Shown: piece after piece, positions 1-11,675 of the stretch
Layout of the letters: the number at the start of each line of letters is the position of its first letter
Position numbering within the stretch: position 1 is the stretch's first letter
NCBI GenBank assembly: GCA_963969595.1
Contig: OZ018408.1
Location: forward strand, 14,815,823-14,879,822
Source of the DNA: Neckera pumila
Lineage: Eukaryota > Streptophyta > Bryopsida > Hypnales > Neckeraceae
Length of the DNA stretch: 64,000 nt
Direction: 5' to 3'
Notes under the pieces: model-generated
The model's database searches: none
The model's input: the letters and a program-made list of their open reading frames with translations, nothing else
Told to the model about the DNA's origin: nothing
Position numbers and translations under genes: made by a program

Positions 1-1350
1 TTTGATGATTTCATCCAAAAATTCGGCAATTTTTTAGGCATTTTTTAGCCAGATTATTTTTTCTGGTGCATTCTGGCACCAAAAAGCCAAAAAAAAAAGC
101 CTAGTCCCCATGAGACCTTTAAAGGTTAAGCAGAAGTTTTCTCACATGCAATATTAAAAAAATTAAGGGATTATATGATATATTCTCTCTCACAAGTTAA
201 ATTGCTAAATTGTTGTGAAGTGTTGTAGAACCCTCAGAATATATGATCGTTTTGCAGATGAATGCATACAATTTAGAATGATGAATAAATTAAACATTAT
301 CATTTTGCATGATGCATTTATGCTTATGGATCTAAATTCTTCAAGCCATGACTAAGTACTCAACAATATTATATTAAATTTTAAAGTCTTTTCATCCCAA
401 AGTATCACAAATGCTCTTCTCTTAAATTCAAATGTATCTCTCAACCTATTTATTTTGTTATAAATTAAGAAAATAAAAAATGGCAGGTTTAGTTTTCATG
501 TCATTTGAAAATTTGAATAAATATAAGAATTAAATGATTTATTGTAGTTGTAAGTTACATGTATACATTAAAATTAATAATACATAATATTTTACATTTA
601 TAATTCTTATTTTATTTAAAAAAAATTAAATTGGAAACAAATGATTTTTTCATTCTATTTTTAAATTTTTAAATTTATTTTGAATATTTTGAATATAGTT
701 TATAAATGCTAATTATTTGCACATTATACCTAAAAAATTCTAAAAGTTTTACTTTTCTATTGAAATTTTAAAAATAATAATTTATAGAATAAAGTTTGCC
801 AATTAAAAATACCCATTAGAAAAAATTATGGCCCTCGAAGGGGCTATTTGAATCTGACTTTGGCACCCTTGAGGTGCAATTATAGAACACCAAGACTTAA
901 AAAAAACAAAAAAAAAACAGTTTTTTTCTGAAAAGAAATATTTAAAAAAATTTCAAGTCTGATGTGGCGCTGACGTGGCACCCTTATGCCATGTTGAATT
1001 TCACTTCTTTTTTTTTAATTTTGTTTTCCCCTTATTGCACATCTCTTGCGGCCCCTTCAAGGGTTGAAATTTTTTGTAATGAAAACTTTATCAATTAAAT
1101 TCGTAACAACTATATTTTGCTTGATGGTGGTAAATTGACTTGAAGGTTGTAACTAACTAAACTTATGTTCTTTAAAGCACAATAATTAAATAATTTATTT
1201 GAGATTTTATTCTTATTTTCATTGCTAAAGTTCTTATTCTTCAAGAAGAGACTTCCAATCACTTAGATTTTGATTATATTTATCTATTTTAGTTTACTAT
1301 TATTAGTGACATTATAGATTAATTTTCTGCATAGAATTCCTATTGGGATT
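1..1350. other. AT-rich gene-free stretch with one small inverted-repeat element
   Basis: I see no exon-like sequence here. The only structure I can support lies at about 821-1075. There the sequence AAAATTATGGCCCTCGAAGG is matched at the far end by an inverted, diverged counterpart (GGCCCCTTCAAGGGTTGAAA). The interior has a short GC-richer segment containing a CTGACGTGG motif. Similar CTGACGTG-containing AT-rich segments recur near 30.5 kb and 63.15 kb, which suggests a dispersed MITE family. Confidence 0.4.
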
Positions 1351-2282
1351 TTAACCCCTAAAAGACCGTTGTCCGATCGGGGGACAAATGCGTTTTCAAG
1401 CAGGTACCTACGGGCTGAAATTTTGTCGTGATTTTTTGAAACTTTTTGAGAACGTGAAGAATTGAGAGAGGTATGTGGCGGAAAAAAATTTGAAATCGGA
1501 CCTTCAAGCGAGAAGTTATGCCATTTCTTGGAATGCGTAGGGACGGGGGGGGGGGGGGGGGCAGCAAAAAATTTTGCAAAATTTTGAATTATTTTTTTAA
1601 ATATTTTTTTCTTATAGATTATATTTTTGTCTACCTGGAAAGCTTTGATTCATTTCATTTGGATTTGTTATGAGGAAGTTATGGACATTCTTGTTTTTTG
1701 GGCAGTTAGAGCATCTTCTTGAAAAAAATAACTTGTAGGATTCATTTCGGAATGCAATTTTTGTAATTTTTCAATTTTTTTTCTTTGTAATGGTTTAGTT
1801 TACTTTCTAGAACAATCTCACCATTGGGATTAGTGCTTTTTATTCCATCTAAAATATATGAATATTTTAGATTTCCTTCTATCTTGTACCTACTTCTACT
1901 TAATAATTTTTTGAAGAATGCTAATTAAGTTTTTTTGAAGTTTTTTTTTCCCTAGACTCTCAACTCAATTCTCCACTATAAACATTTAAAGCTCAAAACA
2001 TTGTAGTGCAGAAATTTTAAGTTAAAAATGTTTAAAGTCAAAAAATCTGGTCACGCAATGTGCTGAAAAACTTGTTTTTTCCACTTTAAACGCAGATATC
2101 TTGCAATCTGTGCAATCAAAAATTCTGAAATTTTTTCCACACATTCTCATACCAATTAGGTGTAAGATCCTACGGTTAGATGTGAAAAGAAAACAACTTT
2201 AATTTTTTGTACTTTTTGCTATAGAAATGGTAGTTTTGAATGTTTTTTGGCAAAAAAAAGGCCGCAGTTCTTTAGGGGTTAA
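1351..2282 (+). mobile_element. TTAA-flanked piggyBac-like MITE, subfamily A
   Basis: The element begins TTAACCCCTAAAAGACC and ends CTTTAGGGGTTAA, so TTAA flanks both ends and the terminal inverted repeat is CCCCTAAAG. It is 932 bp long. The interior is AT-rich and non-coding. It matches the elements at 23574-24418 (inverted), 61411-62338 and 62460-63594 through most of its length, including the segment resembling GGCAGGTACCTACGG near the left end. The G17 run at 1545-1561 lies inside it. A TTAA target with ends starting CCC is the hallmark of the piggyBac superfamily; assignment to that superfamily is inference because no transposase is inside. Confidence 0.75.
1545..1561 (+). repeat. Poly-G run (17 G)
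   Basis: An uninterrupted run of 17 G lies inside the TTAA element at 1351-2282. The related element copies do not show it, so it probably expanded after insertion. Its exact length is also a likely place for sequencing or assembly error. Confidence 0.9.
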
Positions 2283-3350
2283 GTGGATGACAATGAATGA
2301 GAATTTGGTGCCAATAAGTTTGGTATTGGGCATCAAAGTTTTGATGCTTGATCCCAACTCATTGATATTGTATGCCACCATTGGCACCTAATTTGTACCC
2401 TCTAAGTTACATTCTTTATCCCTTATTAAATATCTTTGCTTTCCTTCAAGTAGATACCCTAATACTAAAGTAATGTAAATAAAGTATTTAATAGACAAAA
2501 AGCAAGTGTTGAGTCATTAATAACTTAACCAAAACCTCCCACCATGCACCTATGGATTGCATAGGAAGAGAAAACACAACAATATCACTTATTGAAAGAT
2601 TAAAATTGTGAAAGTGATTTGAAGTCTTTTAATCTTCTTCACATATAAAATCTAAAAATTGGTCACCAAAATAATATGAGGTTAAAGGGCATTACAAACA
2701 TAATCCCAATCAATTTATGACTTCTCAAAATCTATTCTATAATTATTTTAAATGAATTTTGAATGTGATTTTTTCTTCTAGATCTAGTATATTTGAGGCT
2801 CATTTCTAAGAGCCCTTGATACTAAAAAAATCAAGATTTGCAATGGACACCCTTGCACAAAATCTTGAATAGAAAAACCATAATCAATTATTTTCAAAAC
2901 CAATTTTTTCATGCTAAAAGTAGACTTCAAAAAGAATTTTACAAAATATAAACTACAAAAAATAGTAACTTGATAAGGTTTTATTTAACTTCAAAGTATT
3001 ATCGACAGTAGAATATGGCTCCTTGGGCATGTAGAGATTAATAGTTTTGGTTTTCTTGTTGGTCACTCAACTTGCATCTCACAATAATCATCCAATTTTT
3101 GGACATCCATCCATCCATCGATCACATACAAACTTTCATTTGCATTAATGTCTACCATTGTATATGTTTTGCTAAACTTCATCCAAAATTTGACAAAATT
3201 TGAATTTCTTAGGGATGGTTTTGATGATTTCTTCTCATTTTTATCTAGTGTATTGGAGCCACAACCAAAATGAGATAAAAGTTTGGTGTTAATTTGCCTA
3301 GAAAATTACCATGGCTTTGCAAACTCTAAGATATTTTATTAAATGGACAC
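2283..3350. repeat. Dispersed repeat, partial copy ending in ATTAA (about 2560-3041)
   Basis: From about 2560 to 3041 the sequence matches 31692-32193 almost continuously. Shared landmarks are GAAAACACAACA, ATATGAGGTTAAAGGGC and TTGAATGTGATTTTTTCT. The right end reads CCTTGGGCATGTAGAGATTAA, which corresponds to the right terminus of the more complete copy at 31549-32193. The left terminus is missing here. No coding sequence is visible. Confidence 0.65.
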
Positions 3351-3957
3351 TTAGAGTTTGCATTTCACAATCGCAATGTAATAGGAAAATACAATATGAA
3401 TGACCATTATGCACCGGCATTCTACTCTTAAATTTTGGATGAGTTGTGAAAACTCACCTTGTGTGTATGCAAGCAACAAGGTACACTTTAGGGCCACTTT
3501 GGTATTGATTTGAGTCCAACTATTGCATGGCAAAGGTTGCGGCTTTGCAAGGGGATGGTTCTTGAAAAAATTTGACCTAGACCTTGCTTGGCAATGTTTT
3601 GATGTTTTGGAATACATTTTTTTGGTTCATGTCATCCAAATGTTAAATTAACCTTGCTTGCACTAACAGTTTCTCATAAACTTCACAAATAAAACATTCT
3701 AACTAAATCATCATCCCTCCTCCAATTGCACCACCACTTGCATTTTGCTTCAAATGGATATGCCAATGTACTAAAATTATTCCTAAATTTTTATTATACG
3801 CCCAATTGCACATTGTGAGTCTGAGCTTATTTATAGTGTTCCAGGTGCAGTTACCGTAGCCAAATATATGGTAAACCACAAAAAGAACATTTCCTTGAGT
3901 GCAATTTATAATATGACTTCATACTAACTAGTGTGACCCTGTGCCATTGGCCCAATT

Positions 3958-4040
3958 TTCATCTACTCCCGGTTCCACTCCTGGTACTACTTCTGATTCT
4001 ACTCCCAGTTCTACTCCCGGTTCCACTCCCAGTACCAAGA
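3958..4040 (+). repeat. 12-bp minisatellite, Ser-Thr-Pro-Gly coding potential
   Basis: About six imperfect copies of a 12-bp unit close to CTACTCCCGGTT / CCACTCCCAGTA are present. In one frame it reads as a Ser/Thr/Pro/Gly repeat of the STPG type. That could be a remnant of an extracellular Pro-rich protein or simply a minisatellite. No start codon, splice context or flanking domain supports a live gene. A GC-rich patch at about 4105-4225 follows; I could not assign it. Confidence 0.6.
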
Positions 4041-4231
4041 ACGCCACCAAAATCAAAGTAAAAGTAATTTTCTAATTTTTTTAATCAATAAATACTTTGA
4101 AATTCAATAACTTTTGCACCACCGCTCCAAACGCCATGAAACCAAGCCGGTGCACCCCTCCTCGGCGAGGCTTTCCGACGGTACCAAGCACGCGGCCGGG
4201 GGACGCACGGTCAGGAAGTTGTCCACGCTAC

Positions 4232-4265
4232 AAACAAAACAAAACAAAACAAAACAAAACAAAAA
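4232..4265 (+). repeat. (CAAAA)n microsatellite
   Basis: Pentanucleotide CAAAA/AAAAC repeats, about six units, lie immediately after the GC-rich patch at 4105-4225. Confidence 0.85.
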
Positions 4266-4690
4266 GCCTCATTTAAGGTATTGATGATGGTTGAAAGCTG
4301 TGTAGGTATGTACTGTATGTCCCTGAAGCAGGTTGAAAAAAAGAGTGAAGAACAATGAGCAAGACCACAAGGGGCTGAAGAGAGAGGTCATGATCAAAGT
4401 AACACCCTCACTGCCCCTAATGACGTTGTAGACTATTAGGTACAAGACTGTGTACTGTATGTCAGTAGTGCAATTTGTAGAACAGACAAACAGACATTAT
4501 AAACGAGAGTACAAGACCCCCGCCACTACTAGCTTGCTTTCATTCTAACTTACCAACCACAAACAAACTTGAAGTATCAACACATTCTTGACATGACAGC
4601 ACCTGCCCTCATCTGCTCATGATGTTAGAACTAATTATTCAAAATTAACTTATTCCGTGATCTGCACAAAAGAGACAACAATTTAAACCA

Positions 4691-5004
4691 TAAGGTGGGC
4701 ACCCCAAAACCGCCACTTTTTTGTTACTGTGCCTAGTTAGTATTAGTATTAGTATTTTCATATTTTCATGTTTTCATATTTTCATATTTTCATATTTTCA
4801 TATTTTCATGTTTTCATATTTTCATATTTTCTTGTCGGTAAGTGAAAGAGGTTCCAACACACCAAAGAACACTGCATTTAAATACTGTATGCAAAAGTTA
4901 GGAAGGGCAAAAGTTTTTGTTGGTAGAAGCTCTGAAATCATTTCTTCCTCATAGGTACATATTGATTTTGGAGATGTACCTAGAGTGATGATGGCGGTTT
5001 TGGG
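4691..5004. mobile_element. MITE with AAGGTGGG...CCGCCA termini
   Basis: The left end reads TAAGGTGGGCACCCCAAAAC followed by CGCCA. The right end carries TGGCGGTTTTGGG, the reverse complement of the inner part. The same terminus is seen at 8483 (TTAAGGTGGGTACAC) and 57514 (TTAAGGTGGGTACCCC), and internal segments such as ACTGTGCCTAGTTAGTA and CTTGTCGGTAAGTGAA recur in those copies. An 8-bp tandem repeat (ATTTTCAT and GTTTTCAT units) fills about 4750-4830. Non-coding. Confidence 0.6.
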
Positions 5005-5017
5005 TCAATGGTACATT

Positions 5018-5050
5018 TGGGGGTGGGGTGGGGTGGGGTGGGAGGGTGGG
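5018..5050 (+). repeat. G-rich tract with G-quadruplex potential
   Basis: Runs of three to five G separated by single T or A residues (GGGGTGGGGTGGGGTGGGAGGG) occur directly before the TTAACCCCT at 5056. Runs of this density with 1-nt loops can fold as an intramolecular G-quadruplex. It sits between the MITE at 4691-5004 and the element beginning at 5056. Confidence 0.7.
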
Positions 5051-5055
5051 ACATC

Positions 5056-6497
5056 TTAACCCCTCACTGCCAAGGAGACTAAATGTGTTCTCATTGCCGC
5101 TATACTTCCTACATGATCAAACGTTATGATCTCAACCGTCTCCCTACCAAATGCAGAAAGGATAAAAATTCCCAATGCATGGAAAAGGTAGCTTCCACAT
5201 CCAACGGTGGATTTCCTAGCAAGTGATGCAATTTCTCAGAAATTGCATCAAGCTACATGCTTCTCATAAAATGCGTTGGTCAAGCTTGGACGGTGAAGGG
5301 TTAACCTCTGAGCGCCTACAATTTTTTACCCAAAATGAGGCTACGGGGAACCACCTGCCAGACAATGTGGTTGCACAACTTGAGAACTTGCATCCGTGGA
5401 ACTTGGCCGTTGAAATTGGGAAAGGACTACGGTCTGAAGGTTCAAGAATTTTTTTGCAACTTTCTACCGTGTAGATTATAGTAGTCAAAGTCATGTTGAC
5501 TAGTGGTGGCAGGTCAAAATTTGGCTTGGTTTGACACTTCGGATGCAGAAATTTTGCATGCCAGGGTGGGTGATTACGCTCAATTTTTGGTAGGGGTTAC
5601 GGATTGCAGTTACCTCCTAGTCTGCCAATTTCTAGAAGGATTTGACATTGGCACACTACTTTTGCAGAGCCATAAATATGAGGTCCAGACATAGCTCAGT
5701 GAAATTCATACCAGGAGTGCGTACAATTTTGACTTACACGCTGGCTGCACTCCTGGAGGTACGCCAAGTACCTGCTACCATGTTAGGAATCCCGCCATTG
5801 CTGAGCAATTGTTGCATTCAGTTGAAGGGTGAGTTTAGGGTTTGATTCAATGTCCAATGCTCAGAAACGGAGAAAATGGGCACAATCAATTTCAAAGTGG
5901 ATGTGTACACATTGAATGAGGGCCTACCACTTCACATTGAAGCGCGGTGGTTTGAAAGTACGCAACCATCCACAGTTCTATTTTTTGATGAAAGCTTGAG
6001 GAGCAAAAAAAATATGAAGAGAAAATAATGACAACCCAGAACTGACCGAAGGGCTCCAGAAGCTGAAGCAAAACACATTGCCCCAAGAGGAAAAACAACT
6101 GAATGCCTAGACCCAAGAAGTCGCCGAGTCCTCATTTCCCAAAACCTCCCTTGCTTTTCCTCTTGCTGAGGGTGGCGGGAAATGACATTGCAGGGACGAG
6201 TTGTCACTCTGGCATGCACGCACTAAAAATCCAACGGGACCTCGCCGGTGGTCCCGGTCGCTGGTCCGTAAGCTAGTGCGTAATAAATGACTTTTCTTTG
6301 TGAAAGCACATTTGACTGGCCCTCCATGCGCATGTACAACAAGTGGAATCAGGATCGCCCACTCTTGGGCATCACTACAGTACAGTCCTCAAATTGTGTA
6401 CGTTTTTGGTGGCAGTACAAGTTAGATTTGGACCTTGTTTTTAGAAAATTAGATTTTGAGAGGCCACATTTTCGCCCCTGGGGTGCTTAGGGGTTAA
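5056..6497. mobile_element. Possible TTAA-flanked element, GC-richer interior
   Basis: The segment starts TTAACCCCTCACTGCC and ends GCTTAGGGGTTAA, so it has TTAA at both ends with only about 9-10 bp of matching inverted terminus. Unlike the other TTAA elements its interior is GC-richer, with short open stretches on both strands. None has recognisable domains, and none is long enough to support as a gene. It could be a decayed larger relative of the TTAA elements, or two unrelated TTAA motifs bracketing unique sequence. Confidence 0.4.
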
Positions 6498-6952
6498 TGG
6501 TTGGAATGCATTGATTCAAATAAGGATGTTTTTTTGATGATGGAGGCACTACATGATAAGATAGGATGACTCAATTCCATATGTGCTCCCAAAAGCGAGC
6601 CTAGTAATTCCAAAGAAAAATTAGATCCTTCTTACGCAATGTCCAAACAAAAGACATTGTAATTAGGGCAAACTTTTAGAAAATAAACCAATTCCACTTT
6701 GGCCTTGAATTTGAATTTATATATAAAATTCAAATTTCATTTTTGGACTTCAACTAAGTTTTGCACCAATTTATCTAGGAATGATTGAAAAGCCGTACTA
6801 CTTTGACTAAAAGTCACTGTTGTCAACCAAATTTGTTGGTTCTTCCTACATTAGTAGACAACTTCTAAAACTCCGTAATATAAATGAATATTATTAAAAG
6901 TCAAATTTTATTTAAAAGATATGTGTTTATTCACAAAATCTTTACTGGTACA

Positions 6953-7882
6953 TTAACCCCTAAAGGACCAACATGCGTTTTTTGGCTGTATAAAATTTTT
7001 GGGCAGGTACGTGTGACTAGAGATATCCATATTTGAGGCTGAAATTTTTATAGAAGGTGGGGGCGAGGAATATCTTCATGTGTACCAAGTTTCATGATAT
7101 TTCAAAATATGATTCAAAAGTTGTGACCTAATATGTTACTTTTTTTCGTAACCGGGCAGTTTGGGCAGGTCAAAAAAAATCATTTTTTCCGGAATTTTTT
7201 TTTGAAATTGGTTCTCTACATTTATATATACTTAAAATGCTTCGAGTCACTCCATTTCAATCAATGAGTCAAAAGTTATGAGAGTTTTTGGTTTGCGGGC
7301 AGGTATGGGTTCTCTACTCTAAAAAAAACTTTAAAGTCGATTATTTAACTCAATTTTCAATATTTTTGGAAAAAAATAAAATCTTAGGATGTAGATTGAT
7401 TATTACAACATTACAACCGTTGGGATTGGCATTTTAAAATTCCATGATTAAATTTTAACAATTTAGTATTTTGAGTCATTTTCTACTTCTTTCTCCTTAC
7501 TATTTTTTTCCTATATGTTGTACAATTCCAAATGATGTGAAATTTTTCATGCATATAGACAACTTGTTTAGGAAACTGAATTCAAAGAAGCACCACCTTT
7601 ATCGGCATTTTTTCATTGAAAAGTGAGCTTGCAAAGTGCAGCTGCCCGTTTATTCGCAGGATTGAAAAAATGGTTTTCAAGACTTTGAATGCTTATATCT
7701 TATGATCCACACGGTGGAATTTTCTGAAATTTTTACCACATGTTTTCAAAATATCATACTACAAGATCCTACGGTTACATGTGTCAAAAATTGTTTTTTT
7801 CCAAAAATTTGGTAGTTGTATTAGAAATGGCAGTTTTGGAGCGTTTTTGGAGATTACATAGTCATGAAACTTTAGGGGTTAA
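6953..7882 (+). mobile_element. TTAA-flanked piggyBac-like MITE, subfamily B
   Basis: It starts TTAACCCCTAAAGGACCAAC and ends ATGAAACTTTAGGGGTTAA, a 930-bp non-coding element with TTAA at both ends. It is collinear with the split copy at 8609-11675 and, in inverted orientation, with copies at 35007-35948, 58530-59390 and 60386-61120. This intact copy is the best reference in the window for locating insertions in the others. Confidence 0.78.
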
Positions 7883-8482
7883 TAATTTCAATGAATCAAA
7901 TTATTGTAACCATTATATTTTCAAAATTATTCATATCAAATTTGAATTTTCAATGTTCATTTGTGTATTAACGCATATAGAGGTCAATTATATGTTGAGA
8001 AACAAAATCTCAAAAATGAAACATTAGATTGGCCTTTCTATTTGTAAGTATAATACAAAAAGTTTCATAACAACACTTAAAGTGAAGCCTTCATTAGATT
8101 ATAATTAAATCAAAAATATCAATATTAATTTTGCTCAACAATAATCTTATGAAGGAGATAGACTATCATAATTAATATCTCACATCAATATGCAAGATAC
8201 GGAACTCAACATGTAGTCGTAGTGCGGGTTGGCGGTGGTGCAACCCATCGGGGGTTTGCACCAGGAGCAGATGGACATTGCGGGAGTGTTTTTCGCGGCT
8301 CACGTCATCAAGAGGAACGATGTCACCGATTCAATGTCGTTGGCTTGAGTTGTCCTAGAAATTCACATTGATCTTGCAATGTCAAATTCAAGCTCAATTG
8401 TCACTTTTGTTAAATTAGAGCAATTTTGGCTCCAAAATTTATAAAATACATCTTCATAATGGTCTAATTTCACGAACTATGA

Positions 8483-8608
8483 TTAAGGTGGGTACACTTA
8501 AAACTACCACACATTGATACTGTGCTATTTACTATTACTAGGCTGGTCAGATTTTCATTATTGTCTTGTTGGCAAGTGAAGAGATGTACATAGAATATAG
8601 ATGGCGGT
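8483..8608 (+). mobile_element. Truncated MITE of the AAGGTGGG family
   Basis: It begins TTAAGGTGGGTACAC and carries internal landmarks shared with 4691-5004 (ACTGTGCTATTTACTATTACTAG, and CTTGTTGGCAAGTGAAGAG). It ends in ATGGCGGTTT, directly against the TTAACCCCTAAAGG of the next element at 8609, as if its own terminal TTAA served as the neighbour's target. Confidence 0.5.
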
Positions 8609-9105
8609 TTAACCCCTAAAGGACCGGCATGCGTTTTTTGGTTGTATAGAAATTTTGGACAGGTACGTATGACTAGAGATTTCTATATTTTAGGCTAAAA
8701 TTTTAATAGAAGGTAGGCGCAAGGAATATCTTCATATGCACTAAATTTCATGACATTTGGAAATGTGAGTAAAAAGTTATAGCCTAATATGTTACTTTTT
8801 TTTGTAACTGGGCAGTCCAGGCAGATAAAAGAATTCACTTTTTAAAAAAAAAAGATGGAAAATTGATTTTCTAGAGTTATATATAATTATATACGTAAAA
8901 AACTTTGGATCATCCCATTTTGATCAATGAGTCAAGAGTTATGAGATTCTTAGTTTGCGGGCAGTTATGGATTCTCTACTCTAAAATAAACTTTGAAGTC
9001 CTTTGTCTTAATGTTCAATAGTTTTGAAAAAATAAAATCATAAGATGTAGATTATTTATTAAAACATTTCAACCATTGGGATTAGCATTTTTCAGTTCCA
9101 TAATT

Positions 9106-10536
9106 GGGTGATTGCAAGAAACACTTGTCCTATTTTTTGTCCCCTTGCCTACGGACGGATGTTTTTTTGCTCATAACTTTTGCATTGTTTGTCCATTTGG
9201 TGTGACATTTGAAAAGAAGGTATATATGGTAGTTGCAAACATTGAGTAATTTTTTCAGTTTTTTTAAAATTAGTTTACTATTTTTAAATTGCCCTTAGTT
9301 GGGTGTCTACTTTGGCCATTTGGGGGGATTTTTGTCCTATTTTTGACCCAAAAATGCAAATTTGAAGCCACAAATTGGACATATTGGAGGTCTACTAACA
9401 TGAAAAGGATTGACAATAAATTTTTATGAAAATAGCAACATGTCCATTGTCCACATGGGGTCAAAGTGACCTTCCTTTGCGCAAAGGTTACGAAGAGGGA
9501 AAAATTTTCCTATATATTTTTTTGTGCAATGTGAGCGCAATCTTCTCAAGCAAAATGGATTTTTTTTTTGAATTTTTTGAATTTCTTTTGAATTATTAAA
9601 AATAAAAAGGTGCATAGACCCCTCTTCTACTATTTTCTGCTCCCATTGGCTTCTGTAGTACTTCACAGCAGTCTATAGTATTGCATAGTACTACATAGTA
9701 CTGAATCGACGGTTGAGATCTACAAGGGCGCTGCAAAAACATAGTACTCCCTCCGTTTCAAAATGATCTTCCTGTTAGACAAAATGTTCTGGATTAAGCT
9801 TAAAAATAATAATTCTTTTAATTCGTTTTGACTAGTAAGTAGAACTCAATGGTCTCCCATTGTCCTAGAGTTTTTAAGTTTGGGTTAGTATTCAAGTATA
9901 GCTTCAGAGTGCTCAAAAGAGGGATTTTTTAGGCATTTGCAAGGAACACCAATGGCCACTCATTTGGCCACTCAAGCACAGTTCCCGCCCTGCCTTCGAT
10001 GGTGGTGTATCGTTCCTGCGATTCACAATGTCCACGTCATCAGCCGGAGCATGTTTCTTTGAACGTGCACGGCTTTCATGAGAGCCCTATTTGTGGAGCT
10101 TTCTGATAGAATTCATTTTAAAATCCATTTGGCCCTATTTAAGGGCTTTCTTACGGAAGCATATATATAAGCCATCTAAGCATCTAAACATCTGATCGTT
10201 GGATTTTTTTTGTATTCAACAATACTGTTGCAGATTCCATGCTTGTCACTTCCACAAAGGTCTGGGTGACATCAGCGTACGGTAGTCGGAGGTTTGTTAA
10301 TAGTAGTACAGTTAGCTCATTTTTGGAAACATTTTTCGACATTCTAAGAAAAGCATCAACATTTCAATTTGTGGGTCCTTCCTCCCACGTCACAACCGAA
10401 AGAGCATTTTGGGACACAAAATAGATGGGAATCGGAAGATCATTTTGGGACGGAGGGAGTACCATATAGTGTTGCCAATCCTATGGCTCAAAACTGCGTT
10501 TTGAGCCAAAAACGTGAAGTGTTTCTTGCAATCACC
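9106..10536. mobile_element. DNA transposon-like element with ~20-bp TIRs and TAATT target duplication
   Basis: The left terminus GGTGATTGCAAGAAACACTT is mirrored exactly by AAGTGTTTCTTGCAATCACC at the right end. The left copy has one extra outer G. The pentamer TAATT flanks it at 9101-9105 and 10537-10541, and joining the flanks restores the sequence seen in the intact subfamily B element. The element is about 1.43 kb, has no recognisable transposase, and itself contains the Stowaway-like element at 9747-10459. I cannot assign the superfamily with confidence. Confidence 0.75.
9747..10459. mobile_element. Stowaway-like (Tc1/mariner) MITE
   Basis: The ends are CTCCCTCCGTTTCAAAATGA and, inverted, TCATTTTGGGACGGAGGGAG, each bordered by TA (9745-9746 and 10460-10461). 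CTCCCTCCGTYYCAAAA with a TA duplication is the classic Stowaway terminus of plants. The 713-bp interior has a GC-richer middle but no supportable gene. It is nested inside the element at 9106-10536. Confidence 0.85.
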
Positions 10537-10829
10537 TAATTAAATTCTTGACAATTTGGTATTTTGAATCATTCTGTATTACTATCTGCTTACTATTTTT
10601 TTCGTATATGTTGTACAATTCTAAATGACGTGGAATTTTGCATGCATGTAGGCAACTTATCTAAAAAAAAGAATCCAAAGAAGCACCATCATTTTGGACA
10701 TTTTTCATCAAAAAGTGAGCTTGTGAAGTGCTACCTTGTTTTTTACAGGGCCAAAAAAATGGTTCAATGAATTTGAATGCTTATATCTTGTAATCTACGT
10801 AGTAGAAATTTTTGAAATTTTTACCATAT

Positions 10830-11532
10830 ATGGTCAATTTTGTTAAAATGGCAGCATTCCATCACAATGGCACGTTATTTTAGTTCAAAACGGCTGTTCT
10901 AACATTTACGTTTGTTGTACATTCTAAAAATCTATGCCTATCCTAGATATCTAAAATCTATAATAATTCTAGATTTTTCAGAATGATCGGTCTAAAATCT
11001 ATATAATTCTTAGATGTTTGAAATCTATAATAGTCTGAGATGTATGGAATCTATACCTATTCTAGAAGTTCAAAGCAGGCGGTTTAAAAAAATGGCACAA
11101 GAAATATGGCATAAGAAATATGGCCAATTTCGTTAATATGGCGGTATTCTCAGTACCATATTTTCCTTGTGCCATATTCCTTGTGCCATTTTTTCAGACC
11201 GCCCGCTCTGAACATCTAGAATAGGTATAGATTCCAGACTTCTAAGACTATTGTAGATTGCAAACATCTAGGAATTATATAGATTTCAGACCGACCGTTC
11301 TAAAAAATCTAAGATTGTATAGATTTTAGATATCTAGGACAAGCATAGATTTTTAGAATGTACAATGAATGTAGATTTCAGAACAGCCGTTCTGAACTGA
11401 AATAACGTGCCATTGTATTGGAATGCCGCCATTTTAACAAAATTGACCATAATAATGGCACAGGGAATATGACACAAGGAAAATATGGCACTAAGAATAC
11501 CGTCATTTTAACGAAATTGGATACTTACATAT
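10830..11532. mobile_element. Foldback element: two-level palindrome inside the subfamily B MITE
   Basis: Sequence from ATGGTCAATTTTGTTAAAA (10830) to its inverted copy ending at about 11450 forms a large hairpin. The arms carry ACGGCTGTTCT, AAAATCTATGCCTATCCTAG and CTGAGATGTATGGAATC, matched by inverted counterparts. An inner inverted repeat is built on GGCACAAGAAATATGGCA. A tail at 11453-11518 is an inverted copy of the loop. The host sequence resumes near 11532 with a TATA/ATATA-type duplication. Non-coding. Confidence 0.7.
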
Positions 11533-11675
11533 ATGTTCTCAAGTCAGCATACTACAAGAGCCTACAGTCATATTTGTCAAAAAAAGTTTTTTTTCAAAAA
11601 TTGGATACTTACACTAGAAATGACAATTTTTGAGCATTTTCAGTGAAAACGTAGTCATGAAACTTTAGGGGTTAA

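Larger units (their letters stand above)
8609..11675 (+). mobile_element. TTAA-flanked subfamily B MITE split by nested insertions
   Basis: The left end is TTAACCCCTAAAGGACCGGC at 8609 and the right end is ACTTTAGGGGTTAA at 11675. Removing the two inserted blocks (9106-10536 and about 10830-11532) leaves sequence collinear with the intact 6953-7882 element. The whole nest lies in the middle of the broken transferrin copy and explains why its exon-like pieces are so far apart. Confidence 0.8.

Noticed and set aside
5223..6219. Several open stretches of 60-95 codons on both strands
   Set aside because: No domain, overlapping on both strands, and inside a probable TTAA element.
10239..10424. 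Short open stretch inside the Stowaway-like element
   Set aside because: Stowaway MITEs do not encode proteins, and this peptide has no transposase similarity.
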